From the NCBI GenBank assembly GCA_021793745.1, contig JAJYSD010000141.1, positions 1 to 5,132 on the forward strand: DNA of 5,132 bases, in the 5' to 3' direction. The translations under genes and the position numbers were made by a program. A model generated the notes under the pieces. That model saw only the letters and a list, made by a program, of their open reading frames with translations. It searched no databases and was not told the origin of the DNA. Position 1 is the stretch's first letter; every line of letters starts with the position of its first letter. Positions 4,838-5,132 of the stretch are shown in pieces. Source of the DNA: Bacillota bacterium (lineage in GTDB: Bacteria; Bacillota; Bacilli; Thermoactinomycetales; DSM-44946).

Positions 4838-5132
4838 AGCCGGCGTGGAAGATCAATCTGGAAACGGTGGGTGTGATCGCCGAGAAGGAAATGCTGGATG
4901 CCGTCCGCAACCGATGGTTTCACGTGTTTGTGGTGTTTTTTTTCCTATTGTCCGCTTCCATTACCTATTTTGGATTGGCGGGAAGCGGAGGGATCGGCTT
5001 AGAGAGCTTTAATCGCGCCACGGCCAGCCTCTTAAATCTAATCCTGTTTGTAATCCCCCTGTTCACCCTGATTTTGGGCGGATCCTCCATCACCGGGGAG
5101 CGTGAGCAGGGGACGTGGATGCTGCTGATGTC
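4834..5132 (+). CDS. nosY: NosY, ABC-2 type permease of the NosFY transporter (5' part)
   Basis: This is the start of the membrane subunit of the Nos ABC transporter, which with the ATPase NosF and NosD supports CuZ assembly, probably by exporting a sulfur-containing compound. TTG 4834 opens a frame that stays open to the window edge, giving 99 complete codons. The N-terminus has the amphipathic stretch typical of ABC-2 permeases (IAEKEMLDAVRNRWF, residues 15-29). A first membrane helix follows at about 30-48 and a second at about 65-83. After that comes GEREQGTWMLLMS, matching the conserved E-R-E-x-GT-x-x-LL segment of this family. The gene is cut by the window end (a full protein is usually near 270 residues), so the rest and nosF lie to the right if present. 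Confidence 0.88.
   Translation, partial: MKPAWKINLETVGVIAEKEMLDAVRNRWFHVFVVFFFLLSASITYFGLAGSGGIGLESFNRATASLLNLILFVIPLFTLILGGSSITGEREQGTWMLLM

Noticed and set aside
4818..5012. 64-codon plus-strand frame at the start of nosY
   Set aside because: It is out of frame with the TTG-started reading frame that carries the ABC-2 permease signature, and gives a low-complexity Arg/Gly-rich product.

Overview
This window holds the front part of a nitrous oxide reductase (nos) operon, all on the + strand. The order is a candidate small membrane ORF, then nosZ, nosB, nosD, nosL and the 5' part of nosY, which runs off the right edge. NosZ has every expected copper ligand: seven CuZ histidines, and the CuA set His + C-x3-C-x3-H-x2-M. 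It has an N-terminal Sec-type hydrophobic segment without a twin arginine and is followed directly by nosB. These are hallmarks of clade II (atypical, Sec-dependent) N2O reductases. The operon therefore encodes respiratory reduction of N2O to N2 and the copper-site assembly machinery.

The likely host is a denitrifying or N2O-respiring Bacillota, possibly a moderately GC-rich thermophilic Bacillales-type lineage. This is inferred from the strong AGGAGG-type ribosome binding sites with 6-7 nt spacers, frequent GTG/TTG starts, an FNR/CRP-type TGTGA-N6-TCACA-like box, and membrane tethers on proteins that are usually soluble and periplasmic in Gram-negatives. The genus cannot be fixed from the sequence alone.

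Layout: 1-271 is non-coding or lacks a convincing gene. It carries a 7-bp perfect inverted repeat (80-94), a weak intrinsic terminator (101-127) that probably closes an upstream unit, and a class II FNR-like promoter (box 163-176, extended -10 at 196-204, predicted start near 211). 272-412 holds a small one-helix membrane ORF. 485-2323 is nosZ (in-frame longer start at 425). 2324-2389 is a spacer with a perfect 14-bp hairpin. 2390-2992 is nosB, 2956-4347 nosD, 4376-4837 nosL, and 4834-5132+ nosY. The last four genes are tightly packed and partly overlapping, as expected for one translationally coupled transcript.

How the genes work together: NosZ does the chemistry at CuZ with electrons entering through CuA. 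NosL (Cu(I)-binding lipoprotein) and NosD (beta-helix protein) with the ABC permease NosY are established maturation factors for the copper-sulfide CuZ centre; the NosF ATPase is not in the window. NosB is a membrane protein characteristic of this clade with unknown biochemical role. No haem-binding CxxCH protein (NosC-type donor) is encoded in the window. The window is mostly a recognisable operon; the less routine points are the microprotein ORF, the intercistronic hairpin, the geometry of the FNR-type promoter, and the apparent membrane tethering of the whole module.
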